Shown here in pieces: positions 22,393 through 33,768 of a stretch of DNA of 64,000 bases (the stretch's first letter is position 1; every line of letters starts with the position of its first letter). The position numbers and the translations under genes were made by a program. The notes under the pieces were generated by a model that saw only the letters and a program-made list of their open reading frames with translations, had not been told where the DNA came from and did not search any database. This stretch comes from Tipula vernalis (Eukaryota > Arthropoda > Insecta > Diptera > Tipulidae), in contig OY282560.1 of NCBI GenBank assembly GCA_958295665.1, forward strand, positions 102,649,930-102,713,929. Direction: 5' to 3'.

Positions 22393-23131
22393 AGTTATTT
22401 GTGTATCAAAAGCGCAAAGTGCCAGTTTGTCACGCGAGAAAGGAAATTGCTGGCCGACGGGACGGAGGCCAGCAACCTTTCGAGCGTGACAAACAACTTT
22501 GCGGACGTGTTTCACACTTTATTTTTCCTACAATCATTTTAAAAAATATAATAAAAAGATAATTTTGTAGTAAAATTTACTATACTGACAAAACAATACG
22601 ATTTTATTTTAGGACCGACATTTTGTTCAATCGAGTAGTCAAAGATTTTTTTTATTTTTCATAAAGAAAAACAAAAATTTGGTTTGATGTTTTATACAAA
22701 CATTAGTCTTTCTTAAAAATTGACAATTTATTTTTTGCAACAAAAAACTAAAAAAAATGGATTTAAGTGACAGCGATCTCTCAAATACACCGCCGGAAAA
22801 CATTCATTCTATTTTATCACCAGAACTCAATCAACGCGGCATCAACATACAAAACTGCACCAATTGTACCATTAATGTAAATTTCAATAATATAATAATT
22901 AATAAAAATAATTACATCATAATTATGTGAAATTTCGCTTTTCAATACTCTTCTTTTACTCTTACACTTCTTTTCATATGTTCAAATTTAGCGTGCGGTT
23001 TCAAGTTTTGTCACACGTTTCTAAGAGAAACGTGTGACAAAGTAATTTGTTTATTAACTGTCAAAAAAACAGACACTTTGGGCTTTGAAAACAGAGAAAA
23101 AAAGCCTGCTTTTCACGGCGATTGTAGGAAA
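22393..23131. mobile_element. 0.74-kb unexplained block in the right TIR
   Basis: It is present only in the right arm: the left arm reads straight from the A/T run to TTGATTTATTATTCAC at the same point. It carries two strong hairpins, 22413-22504 (CGCAAAGTG.. and GTTTGTCACGCG arms with a GCTGGCC/GGCCAGC core) and 23005-23043 (TTTTGTCACACGTTTCT arm). A 57-codon ORF is at 22757-22930. TTTTCCTACAATC at about 22525 is repeated in inverse at the right edge (23119-23131). Either an insertion in the right arm or a loss from the left arm. Confidence 0.6.
22757..22930 (+). CDS. small ORF, 57 aa, unknown
   Basis: ATG in an A-rich context (AAAAAAATGG) and TGA at 22928. The N-terminal half is acidic/polar and proline-containing (MDLSDSDLSNTPPEN). 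The C-terminal half is an alternating hydrophobic/Asn-rich strand (INIQNCTNCTINVNFNN) suggestive of beta structure. Composition differs from surrounding AT noise. No family is recognised. It sits in the right-arm-only block, upstream of the second hairpin. It could be chance. Confidence 0.35.
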   Translation: MDLSDSDLSNTPPENIHSILSPELNQRGINIQNCTNCTINVNFNNIIINKNNYIIIM

Positions 23132-23436
23132 ATTTGATTTATTATTCACAGGGTCACACAAGCACACAAAATATGCATAATGTATTTGGTATTTGATTTG
23201 GTGCACATTGTAGATATTTTTCTTTGTCTTTCAATTATAATTTTATTGAATAAAATATATACTCAGTCAAGACCCAATTAAGTTCCAAAAGTTTCGGTTT
23301 TGGTTCATATATCAGCTAAAACTTGCAGTAGTTACTAAAAGTTCGTAGGATGGCACCGCCGTCTCGAATCCCGTACGTAAAAAAAAAATCAAACAAAAAA
23401 CTTACACTACATTGGCAGTATTGTATTTGGTATAAT

Positions 23437-24030
23437 GTAAGTAATAACCTCCGTGATTTTAGCTATAATTTTAAATAACACAATTCACTGACTAAAACCA
23501 TGGGTGTCAAATGAACATTCCTCTGGGAAAACAATGGTTTGTATTGGTTATTAAAAAACAATCCAATTGGATACAATACTGCTATTGCGATAAAACAAGA
23601 AAATCAAAATCTTAAAAGATCAACCAAATAATCTAACATAACGAATTTATCCAGTGCAACAACAACAGAACAAAAAATGACAAAAAATAAAAGGTACGTA
23701 AACTAAATGAAGGTATTTTATGCAGACGGGATTGACGTAAACTGACCAGAACCTAATCGCTTTCACTGAAATATTGCACAAACTATACGTATGTGTAAAG
23801 TTTTTTTATGGTTCCGATGGTTTGATTTGTCCGTGGGGTAGCACAGTATCCCACGCAGCGTGAGACGTTTGCTCAATTTAGATTGAAGTAACAGAGATTA
23901 AAATCAAAAACGACAAACAATGATAATGTGTGCCAAAATAACAAATGCAATTGAAACAGCACAACAAAATTAAATGGTTTGAAAAATATATCCAATAGTA
24001 TAACAAATGAGAGAAAGCTATCATCTGTAC
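23437..24030. other. unassigned flank of the P-like element
   Basis: No gene seen. It leads into the first GATTTTGGTCGCAA motif at 24034. Confidence 0.45.
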
Positions 24031-25225
24031 AGCGATTTTGGTCGCAATTTGAGGATTGAGTTGAGAATTACCGGAAGGCAATAGTATTGGTAAATTATAT
24101 TGGTGTTCAAAGAATAGATAAAAACAGGGAACAAACATAAAAATAAAAAAAACAATTTAGTGTTTTCTCATGCGTACGAAAGGAAGGTTGTACATATTTT
24201 GATTTCCAGTAATTTTCTGTAAAATTTAAAACTAATAGAATGGTAAATTGAATAATGATTTAAAGATAAACAAATATTAACGAAAAATGGAAAATATTTA
24301 TAAACTATAATTTTATTAATAATTTTAAATTAAGAAAAATCACACGACGTACATTTTCCCTTTCCTGCGCTTGGATTAACACCAACTCAAAATCACTAAT
24401 TTACTTCTTATATTTCTTACATTATCTCTCTTATTCAATGTTAAACAAGAAACATTAAAAATCGCACATTGGACAGTGTCAAATGGGCGTTTTTTTAGTC
24501 TTTTGTTTACCATGATGCAAATAAGAGAGATAAAATGACACGAATAAGAGGGATATAAAATATAATGTGGAAAATATAAGAAGTAAATTAGTGATTTTGA
24601 CTTAGTGTTAATTCAAGCGCAGGAAAGGGAGGATGTATGTCGTGTTAATTGATTGTCGTGTTAATATTTATTTATCTTTAAATCATTATTCAATTTACCA
24701 TTTTATTAGTTTTAAATTTTACATGTGTGTATGAGATAACACTGAATTGTTTTTTTTTATTTTTAAAATGTTTATTCTCACCTAACTCAAAAAACCAACA
24801 AATTCTAAAAAAAAAAGTTAAAAATATTATGAATGTGGCCAAGAAGAATGTATAAATTAAAATCCATTTATTTATGCTGCTTTTTGTTTTTTATGTTGGA
24901 GATCACGAGCCATTTTTTTTGATTGCGTATATTGTTTTGGATTTTTGTTAACGAAGTAAAATGAATGTCTCGGTTACAACAACAATAGATAGAAAAAATG
25001 AATTCCTCATGTTACAAGATAGGGAAAAAAACTCAAGGCGAGCGGGAGCAACAAAAAATTGAACCGATTTCACCCGCTTAGCTTATTTTTGATGCTTACC
25101 ATCATGAGAAAACACACTAATATAATAAAAATATTTGACAGCACACAACAGCAAAATGTATATTATACACGGGTACTTATACAAAATTCTCAATCCTCAA
25201 TCCTCATTTTGCGACCAAAATCGAT
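24031..25225. mobile_element. possible TIR element with CGATTTTGGTCGCAA termini
   Basis: CGATTTTGGTCGCAATTTGA followed by GGATTGAGTTGAGAATT (24033) faces an inverted copy at about 25187-25222 (AATTCTC..CCTCATTTTGCGACCAAAATCG), enclosing 1.2 kb. The same end recurs at about 25532 (+), 47230 (+) and 63981 (+). No transposase is inside. A clear target duplication was not found, so the boundaries are tentative. Confidence 0.45.
24219..24723. repeat. foldback (hairpin) element of about 505 bp
   Basis: Outer arms TGTAAAATTTAAAACTAATA... (24219-24285) and the reverse complement at 24660-24723 match closely. Inner arms 24345-24425 and 24560-24645 match too (GCGCAGGAAAGGG, CACTAATTTACTTCTTATAT). The left arm has about 60 extra bases at 24285-24345. 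Center is about 130 bp. Non-coding. Confidence 0.8.
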
Positions 25226-25989
25226 GTCTTTATGTTAGAAGTAAGAAGGGACAATTATATTCTTCGGAATTTTATAGAAAACGAAAATAAAACAAAAAAC
25301 TAAAAACGATATAATATGCCACATCATTGCCTCAAAGTTTGAAATTTCGTAAAAAACCTCTTGTAGCGACTCACTCATCATTTATATTCAAGTATTCACA
25401 GAAATACTCAATCGTCAGTGCCTTGATTCTAATAATAAGATACGAGCATTCATACATTTAACGAGTCCGTATACTGTCACTATTTTACTAATAACTTCCT
25501 TTGTATTGTAGATCGAGTTTTGAAACAAGGACAGCGATTTTGGTCGCAAAATGAGGATTGATTTGAGAATTACCGGAAGGCTATAGTATTGGTAAATCGT
25601 ATTGGTGTCGAATGTGGTTTTTGTTTAGTTTTTTATTTAACATGATGCAAATAAGAAAAATGTGGGGGAGTGGCAGAGATAGATAAGACGACAACAACTG
25701 CATCAACAACATCAAACAACCATTGCTTGGGTTAGTACAAATTTGGGTGACCGCTTGGTAACATCATAGTAGAAAAGTGAAAAATGGAATGGAACGAAAC
25801 CTCCCCTCCGGCATGCCAGTATGCCTTATTCAGCAGCCCTGGGATCTGGCTAGGATACAATGGACCAATCATTCATTAATCCGAAATCAAATGATTAACA
25901 GAAACGAACACTAGAAGAAATAATTCAAATCGGCAAACAACACAAATATTGACCATTGGCCGTACCCGGACGCGAATTCGAAATGAAGC

Positions 25990-26440
25990 GGTAAAACATA
26001 GATATTATTGGCCTCAGTGAAGTAAGATGGAAGGATAGTGGAGACATAACAACCAGCGCAGGCAAAATTATATGATGTTCTCTGGTAGAGTAGACACACA
26101 CGAACAAGGCGGTAGATACATCTAGGTATACTAACAACGGCTAAAGGGAAGAAATCACTACTCGAATGGAAACCAGCAAGATTCCACTCAAAAATTAGAA
26201 ATACAACGATTTTATTATTACAATGATATGCGCCTACAGAAAACGCAGATGACCACAACAAAGGATAAAATTCTACGTGCAAATTTCAAGCCGCGCCATA
26301 TCAAGTGCACACCGAAATGACATCAAGATTCAAGGAGATTTTAACGCAAAAATTGGAAATGACAACACCGGAATGGAATGGCATAACAATCTCATGGGTA
26401 AAACAGGCACTAGATTCTGCTAAGAATAACAACGGAGACA
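25990..26440 (+). pseudogene. LINE endonuclease-domain relic
   Basis: With frameshifts, the plus strand reads DIIGLSEVRWKDSGDITTSA, then MFSGRVDTHEQGG, RLHQCYAPTENADD-like peptides and IKIQGDFNAKIGNDNTG. SEVRW and GDFNAKIG are the conserved Glu and Asp/Asn motifs of the APE-type endonuclease that nicks target DNA. Confidence 0.7.
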
Positions 26441-27239
26441 GACTCCATCGACTATATTGTGTTCACAATTCAGCTATTCATAGGCGGGAGCAAATTCCCA
26501 CACAAGAATATTCATAAATACACCTTGGACATCACCAGATGGCAGAACGGGAAATGAAATTGAGCATGACTGGTAAATAAGAAGTTTCTATCCTCCTTAC
26601 AAGATATGTCAGAGCCAATGAGAGGAGCAGATGTACACAGCGATCACCAATTCGTAATAGCAACCTTCAAAATCAAACCAGCTGCTGTGAAAAATGCAAG
26701 AACTAATCGGAGGAAATTCAACATAGATAGATTGAGAAACACTGACATAAGAAACACACCCAAATAACGAAACCAAGCGCTATAGATCAAAAATGGGAAG
26801 AACTAGAAAGAAGCCTACGTAAAAACTGTTACAAGTGTGCTTTGGCTAAAAAGACAACACAAGAAAACCATGGATTAGAGATGAAACGTAGAAGTAAATT
26901 GAGGAACGCCGCGAACTTTTAAAATATGCAATCAAAATACGGCGGAAATTCGAAGAAAATGGCAAGGAGTGATCGCAGGAAATATACGGAAGACATTCTC
27001 AATGCGCGCATTACATCAATGTGTAAGAAAGGTTACCGGAAAATTTACAAATATACCACCTATGAAGGATTCAAATGGACAAGTCCCTAACTACAGACGA
27101 CCAACAACTAAATAGATGGAAAGAGAGAGAGGTTCTTTGAGAACAACTGCATAAGCGAACCGGTTGAGGAGCTTCCAGATGGCAACTATAACAAAGCCAT
27201 TAATACCCATCCACCAACGGAGCGGGAAGTTACAGGTGC

Positions 27240-28760
27240 CATAAAGAAACCGACAACATACCAGCTGAATTACTCAATGGTGACGCATTCAGGAGCGCTA
27301 ACACCACTATTAGTAGAAGTGTGGAATACCGGAAAAAGTCCGCAAAAATGGAAAGAGGGCTTAACCATAACGACTCCAAAGAAAGGCGACTTAAGAGAAT
27401 GCAAAAACTGGCGACGCATCTTCCTCCTTAACAGTATAATGAAAGTACTAGCAATGATCATCCTTGAACGAATATCACCAACTGTTAACCAACATATAAG
27501 AAACGAACGAACAAGCTGGTTTCAGACCAGGAAGAAGCTGTACAGACCACATTAGCACAGTCTGAATTATCATCGAACAATCCAACGAATGGAACTCACC
27601 ACTATATCTACTCTTCGTCGACATCGAACGCGCGTTCGATTCCATCAAAAGAAGCGCAATCTGGAAAGCACTCTGCAAAATAGGCGTTCCGAGGAAAATA
27701 ACCGAACTCATCCGAGAAATGTACCGGGGAGGATGCTGGAAATAGAGTTCAACACAAAGGAAGGAAGAGAGTGGCACATACTACAACACACAAGGAGTCA
27801 GACAAGGATGTGTACTATCTCTACTTATTGTTCCTCATAGTACTGGATACTGTCATGCGCAAGCTAGACATCGCATCACCAAACGGAATCCAGTGGGATC
27901 CAATTAGAAGACTCAATGATCTCGACTACGCAGATGATATCTGCCTGCTAACAAACAAATACACAGACATGCAGCAAAAGCAAAGAGAGTGACACATACT
28001 ACAACACATAAGGAGTCAGACAAGGATGTGTACTACCTCTCTACTAGGATATGTACTATCTAGACAACGCATCACCAAACGGAATCCAGTGGGATCCAAT
28101 TAGAAGACTCAATGATCCCGAGTACGTAGATGATATCTGCCTGCTAACACACAAATACACAGACATGCAGCAAAAGCTACAGAAGTTATCAGAAATAGCA
28201 CAAGATGTCGGGCTCAAGATAAATATAAGAAAGACAAAGGACCTGAGACTAAACACAAGCATTAGTATACCACTTCGCATCGACCAAGACACGTTCAACA
28301 TGCTCTATAGGATCTGGAATGCATCCGTCCTGTCAAGAAACACCAAGATACGAATGTTCAATGCCTGTGTAAAATCAGTACTGCTGTATGGCTGTGAAAC
28401 GTAGAAACATACGCAGAAAATAACAAGAAGGCTCCAAGTATTTGTGAATGCCTTAGGCGATTGATCAAATGCTTCTGGCCGAATACCATCACAAATGAAG
28501 AACTGCTGCGACTAACTAACCAAGTGGACATTGAGAATGAGATCAGGAAACGGAAATGGAGATGGATAGGACACACGCTGAGAAAGACACCAAGTGACAT
28601 AACCAGGATGTCATTGGAATGGAATCCGCAACGAAAGAGGAAAGTTGGAAGACCAGCAATGACCTGGAGGAGAACGGTGCTAACCGAAGCAAAACATCTC
28701 GGGAAAACATGGGGGGAGCTAAAGATAACAGCCCCAAATAGAGTTCGATGGTCCAGTCTA
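27240..28760 (+). pseudogene. LINE reverse transcriptase relic
   Basis: Pieces in several frames include the WNTGKSPQKWKEGLTITTPK segment, ISPTVNQHIRNE, a VDIERAFDSIKRSAIW-like segment, QTRMC..LFLIVLD (SGVRQGC..PLLF region) and DYADDICLLTN (catalytic YADD, about 27922-27945). The end is RKWRWIGHTLRKTPSD followed by VGRPAMTWRRTV, the common C-terminus of this LINE type. A segment of about 220 bp around the YADD is tandemly duplicated (27765-27985 and 27985-28190); in the second copy the motif has become EYVDD. Confidence 0.8.
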
Positions 28761-28811
28761 TAGTAGACGCCCTATGCTCCTAAATGGAGATAAAGGAAAA
28801 AAAAAATAAGA

Positions 28812-31060
28812 GATAAAATGACATGAATAACAGGGATAACATGATACAAATAAGAGAAACAAGCTCAGAAGGGAAGGATCGAGAGAATGTATTTGCTTTT
28901 TTGCTTTTTATTAACGATCACGAGAAATTTTTTTCTTCACGTATATTTTGTTTTGGGTTTTAATTACCGAGATTAAAAATTCACCACTTGCAAATTCTAG
29001 ATCAATTTAATAAAAAACCTGCAAAAATGAAAGATTATTTAAGATAGACGAAAACGGTGTCTTTGTAAGATACTACTAGACTGTTTTAAATGATGATATT
29101 TGACGTTCACGTTATAATTTAAAATGAAAACATCGTCCCTGCTAAATGAAGTTGATTTTTGTACATACATACATACAAGATAAAAGGACGTTACATAAAT
29201 ACAATCATATTTCTATGATTATGTGTGTATAAAATGAGATTTCAATATAAGTCTAAAATTGTTAAAAGCAATCTTCCAAATGGAAATATACGACAAAACA
29301 TAAGAGCTTTGAACAAAAATAAAATCTTGTTATTGATAATTGAAGGATTGAAATAACATTAAGGAAAATACAAACAATATAAAAAGAAAATCTTGTGCAC
29401 AGGAGGAAAATTGATTTAATTTTTGTTTTTGTTTTCTCTTCGATTTTAGTGAATAGTACACGACAATAAAATACAGACAGTGTATTATTATGAATCCATA
29501 TTAAATTTCATTTATGTAAGACTGGGTTACCCACGAATCTTGGAAAAAATTGGAATAATATTTTTTTTATCAATATTATTAAGGCTGGAAGCAAAAAATG
29601 AAAATACATTTTTTGAAAAAATACAAAATGATTTATTAGTTTACTGTCAAACTGTTTTTGTTTGTGTATTAATTAGGCTGACAAATTGATATCAAATTAT
29701 ACGATGACATTAAATTTGGAATTTAACGTTTTTTTTTTTTTTTTTTATTTTTATTAAATAGGAGACAATTATTTTCATATAAAAGACGTGATCCTATTAA
29801 ATATTAAATTGTCCTATAGTTTTCAAACCGTACTTCATTCTACTAACCAACCAACGAACTGAAAATATCGCAATAAATATGCCTTACCAATTATCTGACT
29901 TGAATAAATATCATCGTAATTATGTTACATAATATTTTCACACGCATATATAAGCACAGAATAATATAAAAACCAAGAAAATTGTATTTTCAATTCAGTT
30001 TCACTTTATTTATGGTACACTGACTGGTATATATGCTTAGAAAAATGTATATCTTATATTTTATTAAAATTATATTCAAGAAGGAAAATTGTACAGACAA
30101 AATATTTATTAACGCAGAAAAATGGAAAATTATATACATTTTTGTGTGTGATATGATCATGATGATGATAATGATGATGTGAGGCGGTGGAAATATTCAT
30201 TTAATGGACGGATTAAATAATCATGGCTCAGATGTTCTTTCACGATATTATTTATAAAGATGTACTCGCGTTGACTAACAATTTTCGCTCATTTATATTT
30301 CTATCAAATTGACAAAACGCAAATATATTTTATCGATTTATCGTGCTTCAAAGTAGTAATTTAAACGAAAAAAGCAGGTGGGCATATAATTTGTTAACCG
30401 TTTTTCAACCTCGCTTATATATGTAGCTGTTCTGGTTAATTATCATAAACCAACCCCCAAATCTTGACACTTCCAATTTTATTTTTTTATTTAAATTCTT
30501 TTAAAGTTCTTACTTATTATTTTATTAGAATTTTTCTTAATGCTCTTACCTAAATTTTCAAGATCATTTGGCATTCGTATATCAATTTGTTTAATTTATT
30601 GAATGCATTATTTGATTTATTGGATTTTGGAACGATGAATACGAAGAAATCTCAATTTCTTAAATGAAAATTCCCCATTTTTAATTTTATATTTAAAAAA
30701 ATCCTAATTACAAATTCGTATCGTGCCCGAATTAGTTTATATTTTATTTTCGAAATGACAAAATAGAAAATAGACAAAATGAAATTATGTAGTATTAGTA
30801 TTTGGAACGTCTGTTTCAGCACATTTTGTAAAAATTATACCATTTCGAAATTGATTGAATCGAAATTATGATTAAACGTGACACATTAGGTTGAAACTAA
30901 AATTAACTCGAACTAATTTTAAAACTACACAATTTTGAAATAAGGGCTTTCTACTATGAATAATTTTGGTGTTTCAACCGAATTTCATTGTAATTTTTGA
31001 TTTTTGAAATTAATTAATTTAATTAATTAATACGGACTTTTAACGTGATAATGCCTTACA
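28812..31060. other. AT-rich region, no gene seen
   Basis: Continues the repeat interrupted by the LINE to about 28990, then unassigned. It has a 20-T run near 29730 and a GAT microsatellite near 30155. The frame at 29480-29689 has no domain. Confidence 0.5.
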
Positions 31061-31267
31061 CCTCATAGCTTATTGTTCGGAAAGCGAGCGGCACGAAATG
31101 TTTCCTTGGTCGTGGGGAAATACTTGTCAACAGTAAGCATTATTTTTAATAGGTTAGTCTTTAGGATCCATGCCTCACTCATTAGACGAGGAAAGTCCTC
31201 CGGCCGAGAAAAAAATAAGCGTTTTGCAGTGCTTCAGACCACCGTAGCGGAAGAACTACCACCGTAA

Positions 31268-31375
31268 CCACCGTAGCGGAAGAGCTTCTTCTAATCGGAG
31301 TAATTCTGGTGTCAAGCAAATCGGATCCACCGTAGTGGAAGAGCTTCTTCTGATCGGAGTAATTCTGGTGTCAAG
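31268..31375. repeat. 59-bp tandem duplication upstream of the LINE
   Basis: CCACCGTAGCGGAAGAGCTT and the following 30 bases occur twice, 59 bp apart (31268 and 31327), with a few differences. Confidence 0.85.
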
Positions 31376-31377
31376 TT

Positions 31378-32041
31378 AATAATAACCTTCACCACTCTAA
31401 GGCAGCATCAGCTGCTCTAATTTTAAAAATTGGGAAAGAAGCGACAGATGTCGTCTTGATCTAGGAACCTTGGGTCACTGAAGACCGGGTACTTGGGCCC
31501 CTATTATAGATTAAAGCACGCGAAAAAAGAAGGTAAGGTTCGGTCGTGCATTCTCATTAAAAATAACATAAGCTGTTTTCTGTTATCATATTTCAGTAAC
31601 AGAGATGTAGCAGCGGTCAGCATTGAGGTCGATAAACGAAACCTCTGTGTGGATACTCCACCAATCATTCTAGGTGAGCTAATCTTGGAGGCTCAGAAGC
31701 GCAAGGTTGGAGTCATCCTTGGGAGTGATGCAAATGCTCATCACACGATCTAGGGAAGTACGGACACAAATGAACGAGGTGAGTTACTCCTTGATTACAT
31801 TTTAAGTACTAACCTTCATATATGTAACATAGGCAATAAACCGACCCTTATAACTAGTAATAGACAGGAAGTATTGGATATTACTCTCGTCTCAAGCTTT
31901 CTGGCGATTAGTTTATTAAACTGGAGTGTCGGAGGACCACTCCTTTTCTGATCATTGTTAACTTCAATTTGAAATGGAATTGACTTCTCCAAAAAGTCCA
32001 ATCTACAGAAACAGGAGGAAAACAAACTGAGATTCCGGTGC
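31378..32041 (+). pseudogene. LOA-type LINE, endonuclease segment, first copy
   Basis: Frames read FHHSKAASAALILKIGKEAT, then VVLI*EPWVTEDR, PYYRLKHAKKEGKVRSCILI and GVILGSDANAHHTI*GSTDT with LLDYILSTNLHICNIGN. GSDANAHH and the DITLVS end are endonuclease motifs. The segment is repeated almost exactly at 33075-33768. Here it runs directly into ORF1-type sequence at 32042, so order is EN-ORF1-EN, which shows tandem duplication or two overlapping insertions. Confidence 0.8.
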
Positions 32042-33060
32042 CTAAATACAAAGCGGAACCAAATCACGAATAAAGCTAGTTCCTCAAAACGAACCAATAA
32101 TACTAAAAGGAAGGCCTGGAGGGCCCTGGTTAAGATCAATAACATCTCGCCAGAAGACAGAACGGATAAAGACAAAGCCACGCTTGCGTGGGCAAAAAAA
32201 GTCACCGAGAAAAAGTCGGAAGGCCCTTCAGCTGGCTCACAGCTTAAAAGAAACATATTTAAGGAGGAAAGTCCTAAGATCGCAAAGCGAACAAAACTCC
32301 ATGCTTCCGCTATGAGGCCTTTTAACGAGGTCCCCAAGGATCAGCTGGTTGTGGCAGTTATTGACAAAACCCAAGAGGATGGTAGTATCACGCCCGCCAA
32401 TTGGGGGAAGGTGGAGCCTTAGCCACCACCTACCTGAAAGTCCTGTCGGAAAATCCAAGACCTGCTCCGACTTGTCGGGACGCGGGCTGGCACAGGAATC
32501 AGGTGAAACTGACTGCCTGTGCAGATCAGAGGTCCCTGCTGCTTTATAAGAAGGCAGTGGGGGGACTTGGCGAGATATGGCTCGGAGCCAGCCTTGCTGT
32601 GATTGGCAGAGAGGAGATCCCCTGCAGACCAAGAGCTAGGGTGTATATCCCTTCGGAGCCTAGTGATCCAAAAGTGATACTCCAGTTGTTGCAGGTTGGC
32701 AACCCGGAGTTGCCAACACACAACTGGAAAGTTGCTAAGTTAGAGGAGACAAAGGCTAACTATAGGTCAGCTGTTATCATTTTAAACAGGGAGTCACTGA
32801 CTGCACTGGAAAAACCCAACGCAAGGTGTACAAGAAGGACGCGGACAAGCCGGAGGCTCCGAAGTCATCTTCAGAAACTACCGCGGTGCTTGATAGCTCA
32901 TCTGCGTGCGCGGAGGTAGCCAGAAAAGCGAAAGCTCTCTCCACGGATACAGAGATGTCAACGTCCATGGAGTCTTTAAAGAGCCTCTCAGAGGACTTCT
33001 CATCAAGGGATGACTCTGATGTTACTGTGGTGGAAAAAAGGCTGCAGAGAAAATACTGAC
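32042..33060 (+). pseudogene. LOA-type LINE ORF1 (DUF4780-like)
   Basis: The upstream frame encodes a lysine/serine-rich N-terminus and VVAVIDKTQEDGSITPANWG. A frameshift near 32420 moves to 32401-32919 with LTACADQRSLLLYKKAVGGL, then GEIWLGASLAVIGREEIPCR, ARVYIPSEPSDPKVI, GNPELPTHNWKVAKLEE and YRSAVIILNRESL. This is the conserved core that in insects is annotated as DUF4780, typical of ORF1 in LOA/Jockey-group LINEs (RNA-binding role presumed). The frame shifts again near 32820, and the last part is acidic/serine-rich (32826-33059). Confidence 0.75.
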
Positions 33061-33074
33061 CTTTCTGCAAGTCA

Positions 33075-33768
33075 ACCTTCACCACTCTAAGTCAGCATCA
33101 ACTGCTCTAATTTTAAAAATTGAGAAAGCAGCGACAGATGTCGGCTTGATCCAGGAACCTTGGGTCACTGAAGACCGGCTACTTGGGCTCAAGACACCCT
33201 ATTATAGATTAATGCACGCGAAAAAGAAGGTAAGGTTCGGTCGTGCATTCTCATTAAAAATAACATAAGGTGTTTTCTGTTATCACATTTCAGTAATGGA
33301 GGTGTAGCAGCGATCAGCATTGAGGTCGATAAACGAAACATCTGGCTAGTATCAGCTTACCTGGCTTATGACGAAATGGATACTCCACCAATTATTCTAG
33401 GTGAGCTAATCTTGGAGGATCAGAAGCGCAAGGTTGAAGTTATCCTTGGGAGTGATGCAAATGCTCATCACACGATCTAGGGAAGTACGGACACAAATGA
33501 ACGAGGTGAGTTACTCCTCGATTACATTTTAAGTACAAACCTTCATATATGTAACATAGGCAATAAGCCGACCTTTATAACTAGTAATAGACAGGAGGTA
33601 TTGGATATTACTCTTGTCTCAAGCTTTTTGACGATTAGTTTATTAAACTGGAGAGTGTCGTAGGACCACACCTTTTCTGATCATTGTTATCTTCAATTTG
33701 AAATAGACTTGGCTTCAACAAAAAGTCCAATCTACAGAAACAGGAGGAAAACAAACTGAGATTCTGGT
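33075..33768 (+). pseudogene. LOA-type LINE, endonuclease segment, second copy
   Basis: Same sequence as 31378-32041 but fuller: it retains WLVSAYLAYDEMDTPPIILG, missing from the first copy. Stops at GSDANAHHTI* and elsewhere. It continues into the RT fragments, so this is the copy in register with the rest of the element. Confidence 0.8.

Larger units (their letters stand above)
17212..23429 (+). mobile_element. P-superfamily (THAP/P-like) transposon with long TIRs
   Basis: The ends CAAATACAATACTGCCAATG (17212) and the reverse complement of the right end (23429) match. Flanks carry GTATAAT on both sides (17205-17211 and 23430-23436), close to the 8-bp duplication of P elements. The inverted arms are about 590 bp after removing insertions: left 17212-18153 contains a hammerhead element (17437-17791), right 22107-23429 contains an extra 0.74-kb block (22393-23131). 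Inside are a Penelope GIY-YIG fragment (18448-19020) and a nearly complete transposase frame (19175-21940). Arm similarity is high, so insertion was fairly recent. Confidence 0.85.
22107..23429 (-). repeat. right terminal inverted repeat of the P-like element
   Basis: It is the reverse complement of 17212-18153 apart from insertions. It runs from TAGTAAACTTTATCTATCAA to the terminal TTGTATTTG and holds the unoccupied target of copy D at 23205-23215. The extra block 22393-23131 has no counterpart in the left arm. Confidence 0.9.
25657..28803 (+). mobile_element. decayed non-LTR retrotransposon (LINE) with target duplication
   Basis: AAATAAGA flanks both sides (25649-25656 and 28804-28811), with an A-rich 3' tail just before the right copy. 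Flanking sequence (ATAAGAGATAAAATGACA type, then GATCACGAG..TATATT) also occurs at 24518-24950, so the LINE sits in a repeat. Coding remnants of an apurinic-type endonuclease, RT and a C-terminal segment are in order on the plus strand, full of stops. The clade is not resolved (RTE/CR1-like in appearance). Confidence 0.8.

Noticed and set aside
17212..23429. hAT or Mutator assignment for the large TIR element
   Set aside because: The coding region has a THAP finger and P-type transposase motifs, and the flanking match is 7-8 bp, fitting P elements.
32237..32721. Overlapping minus-strand frames of 100-131 codons in the LOA-type ORF1
   Set aside because: The plus strand carries the DUF4780-like ORF1; the minus frames are its complements without domains.
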